A DNA stretch of 64,000 nucleotides from Luteibacter jiangsuensis (lineage in GTDB: Bacteria; Pseudomonadota; Gammaproteobacteria; Xanthomonadales; Rhodanobacteraceae), in assembly GCF_030812295.1 (NCBI RefSeq), contig NZ_JAUSSK010000001.1, forward strand, positions 496,001-560,000. Reading direction: 5' to 3'. The position numbers and the translations under genes were made by a program. The first letter of the stretch is position 1, and every line of letters starts with the position of its first letter. Below, in pieces: positions 62,983-64,000 of the stretch. The notes beneath the pieces were generated by a model. It was given only the letters and a program-made list of their open reading frames with translations. It was not told the DNA's origin and made no database searches.

Positions 62983-63135
62983 TTCACCCTACATTTCTTG
63001 CAGACAATTCGTGCGCACTGCAATGGATGCAGGCCGGATTTCTGCGTAAATTCTGCGTTATTTTCTTTTCTATCAATGCGATAGAAGGCTGGCACGAATC
63101 TCGCTACTAGAGGGTACCTCACCTCTTCGCGAGCG

Positions 63136-63879
63136 ATGTCCATGTCCCTTCCCCCGTCGCCCTCTCCGTTCGATCCTTGCGTGCTCGACACGGTGGAGCC
63201 CCTGCTCGCCGAACTGCGCAACCCGGTAAGGGTGAATGTCATCCATTCGCAGCACCCCGAGCGCACCGACGCCGAGGCGTTCGTGCGCCGGGTGTTCGAG
63301 CGGCGTTACGGCGCCGATGTCCGGACCTTTCATCCGACCCTGCTGAGCTTTCGCGACCACGCCCGGCACAGGGCGGTCGTCGGCTTTCGTGGCGGTCACG
63401 ATGGCGCGCTGTTTTCGGAGCAGTACCTGTCCGCTCCGGCGCCGAGCATGATCGCCGACCGGCTGGGCGTCCGGATCGATCGCGACGAACTCGTCGAGGT
63501 CGGCCACCTCGCACTCGATAAACCCGGCGATACCCGTTGGGTGATCGCCGCCGCCACGCAACACCTGCACGCAAGGGGTTACCGTTGGGTGCTGTTCACG
63601 GCGACACGGGCGCTGGTGAATGCCTTCCAGCGCCTGGGCCTCCATCCGATCGAACTGGCCACGGCACAGGCGTCCCGCCTTGCGGACGGTGGCTTGCACT
63701 GGGGCGACTATTACCGCACCAAGCCGGTCGTATGCGTGGGCAACATCGATTCGGGCCACAAGAAACTGCATCGGCACATCGGCCCATCGCAGCCATGGCT
63801 GCGCGCGCTGCTGCGCGAAAGCCGCGAGAGCGCCGATCCGGAGGCATCCCCGTGCGCCTCGACGTGCGGAGGCGCGTGA
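63136..63879 (+). CDS. Thermostable haemolysin family protein
   Basis: 247 residues of the T-haemolysin family named from Vibrio delta-VPH. It has an acyltransferase-like fold: FVRRVFERRYGADVRTFHPT, GGHDGALFSEQYLSAP, VEVGHLALDKPGDTRWVIAA and VLFTATRALVNAFQRLGL. The pattern resembles autoinducer-synthase/N-acyltransferase proteins, and the downstream AMP-ligase supports a biosynthetic role rather than lysis. The stop overlaps the next ATG by one base. Confidence 0.82.
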   Translation: MSMSLPPSPSPFDPCVLDTVEPLLAELRNPVRVNVIHSQHPERTDAEAFVRRVFERRYGADVRTFHPTLLSFRDHARHRAVVGFRGGHDGALFSEQYLSAPAPSMIADRLGVRIDRDELVEVGHLALDKPGDTRWVIAAATQHLHARGYRWVLFTATRALVNAFQRLGLHPIELATAQASRLADGGLHWGDYYRTKPVVCVGNIDSGHKKLHRHIGPSQPWLRALLRESRESADPEASPCASTCGGA

Positions 63880-64000
63880 TGCGAAACATCCTGAAGCAGA
63901 TGGCACGGCATGCGCTCACGCAACCGGACAAGATCGCACTGAGCGATGGCGTTTCGACGTTGACGTACCGCGACCTCAACCGGGCGATCGCGGAACTCGG
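63879..64000 (+). CDS. AMP-dependent synthetase/ligase, N-terminal fragment
   Basis: The first 40 codons of a gene that runs off the window. The frame reads ILKQMARHALTQPDKIALSD, then TLTYRDLNRAIAEL, the usual opening of acyl-CoA synthetase and NRPS adenylation enzymes. It begins at ATG 63879 within the TGATG overlap with the haemolysin-family gene, so the two are co-translated; the pair probably makes or activates an acyl product. Confidence 0.75.
   Translation, partial: MRNILKQMARHALTQPDKIALSDGVSTLTYRDLNRAIAEL

Overview
The window comes from a GC-rich gammaproteobacterium of the Xanthomonadales, most like Rhodanobacteraceae such as Luteibacter or Dyella. This rests on the look of the proteins (Oar-like TonB receptor, DUF3653 inovirus protein, DUF3299/DUF2796 zinc genes, thermostable-haemolysin family) and was not checked by any search. 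About 1-22.9 kb is accessory DNA with mixed base composition and many remnants. About 23.1-64 kb looks like ordinary chromosome.

Accessory part. At the left edge a tightly packed cluster encodes a HerA-type ATPase, a small KTSC-domain protein and a PD-(D/E)xK-like nuclease, behind the tail of a further gene cut by the window edge. A tyrosine recombinase and a divergent KfrA-like coiled-coil DNA-binding protein follow. From 5.74 kb there is a decayed inovirus: a dif-like XerCD attachment site, a frameshifted DUF3653 gene and a replication gene with an internal deletion. The start of this element recurs as a partial direct repeat at 19.66 kb. Between the two copies lies a 10-kb, three-gene, translationally coupled operon on the minus strand: a membrane-anchored YobI-like P-loop NTPase, a 70-residue linker protein, and a 2006-residue STAND-type NTPase with an N-terminal Cap4/DUF4297-like nuclease motif. 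This looks like an uncharacterised anti-phage system. Next come a protein made of eleven Y-x-GPGGG-x octads, a possible toxin/immunity remnant, and an orphan eCIS-core (DUF4157) effector-like protein with a possible amidoligase-like C-terminus.

Chromosomal part. A GH27 alpha-galactosidase and a PAP2-type phosphatase lacking its second motif are followed by an OmpA-like lipoprotein, a universal stress protein, a propeller-type histidine kinase, a three-gene cytochrome c/2Fe-2S/molybdopterin dehydrogenase operon and a Tat-exported phospholipase C. A six-gene operon for zinc handling (DUF2796, ABC ATPase, permease, DUF3299 protein, secreted protein, ZIP transporter) lies behind a perfect Zur-like palindrome. 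A PLD3/4-like phospholipase D family protein, an Oar-like TonB receptor behind a LacI-type palindrome, and an SDR/AraC pair come next.

From 47 to 58 kb there is a stress and glycogen block: glgP, glgX, a host-attachment-family protein, an erythromycin-esterase family protein, Hsp20, a phosphoribosyltransferase-hydrolase fusion, cytochrome b561, an SDR and a triple-BON protein. Together with the OmpA and USP genes at 25-26.5 kb these carry seven TTGAY-N4-RTCAA sites, which suggests one Anr/FNR-type low-oxygen regulon. The window ends with an NtrC-type two-component system, a divergent porin and periplasmic-binding-protein pair with a sigma-54-like promoter, and a thermostable-haemolysin gene overlapping an AMP-dependent ligase that runs off the edge. 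No rRNA, tRNA, CRISPR array or intact insertion sequence was seen.
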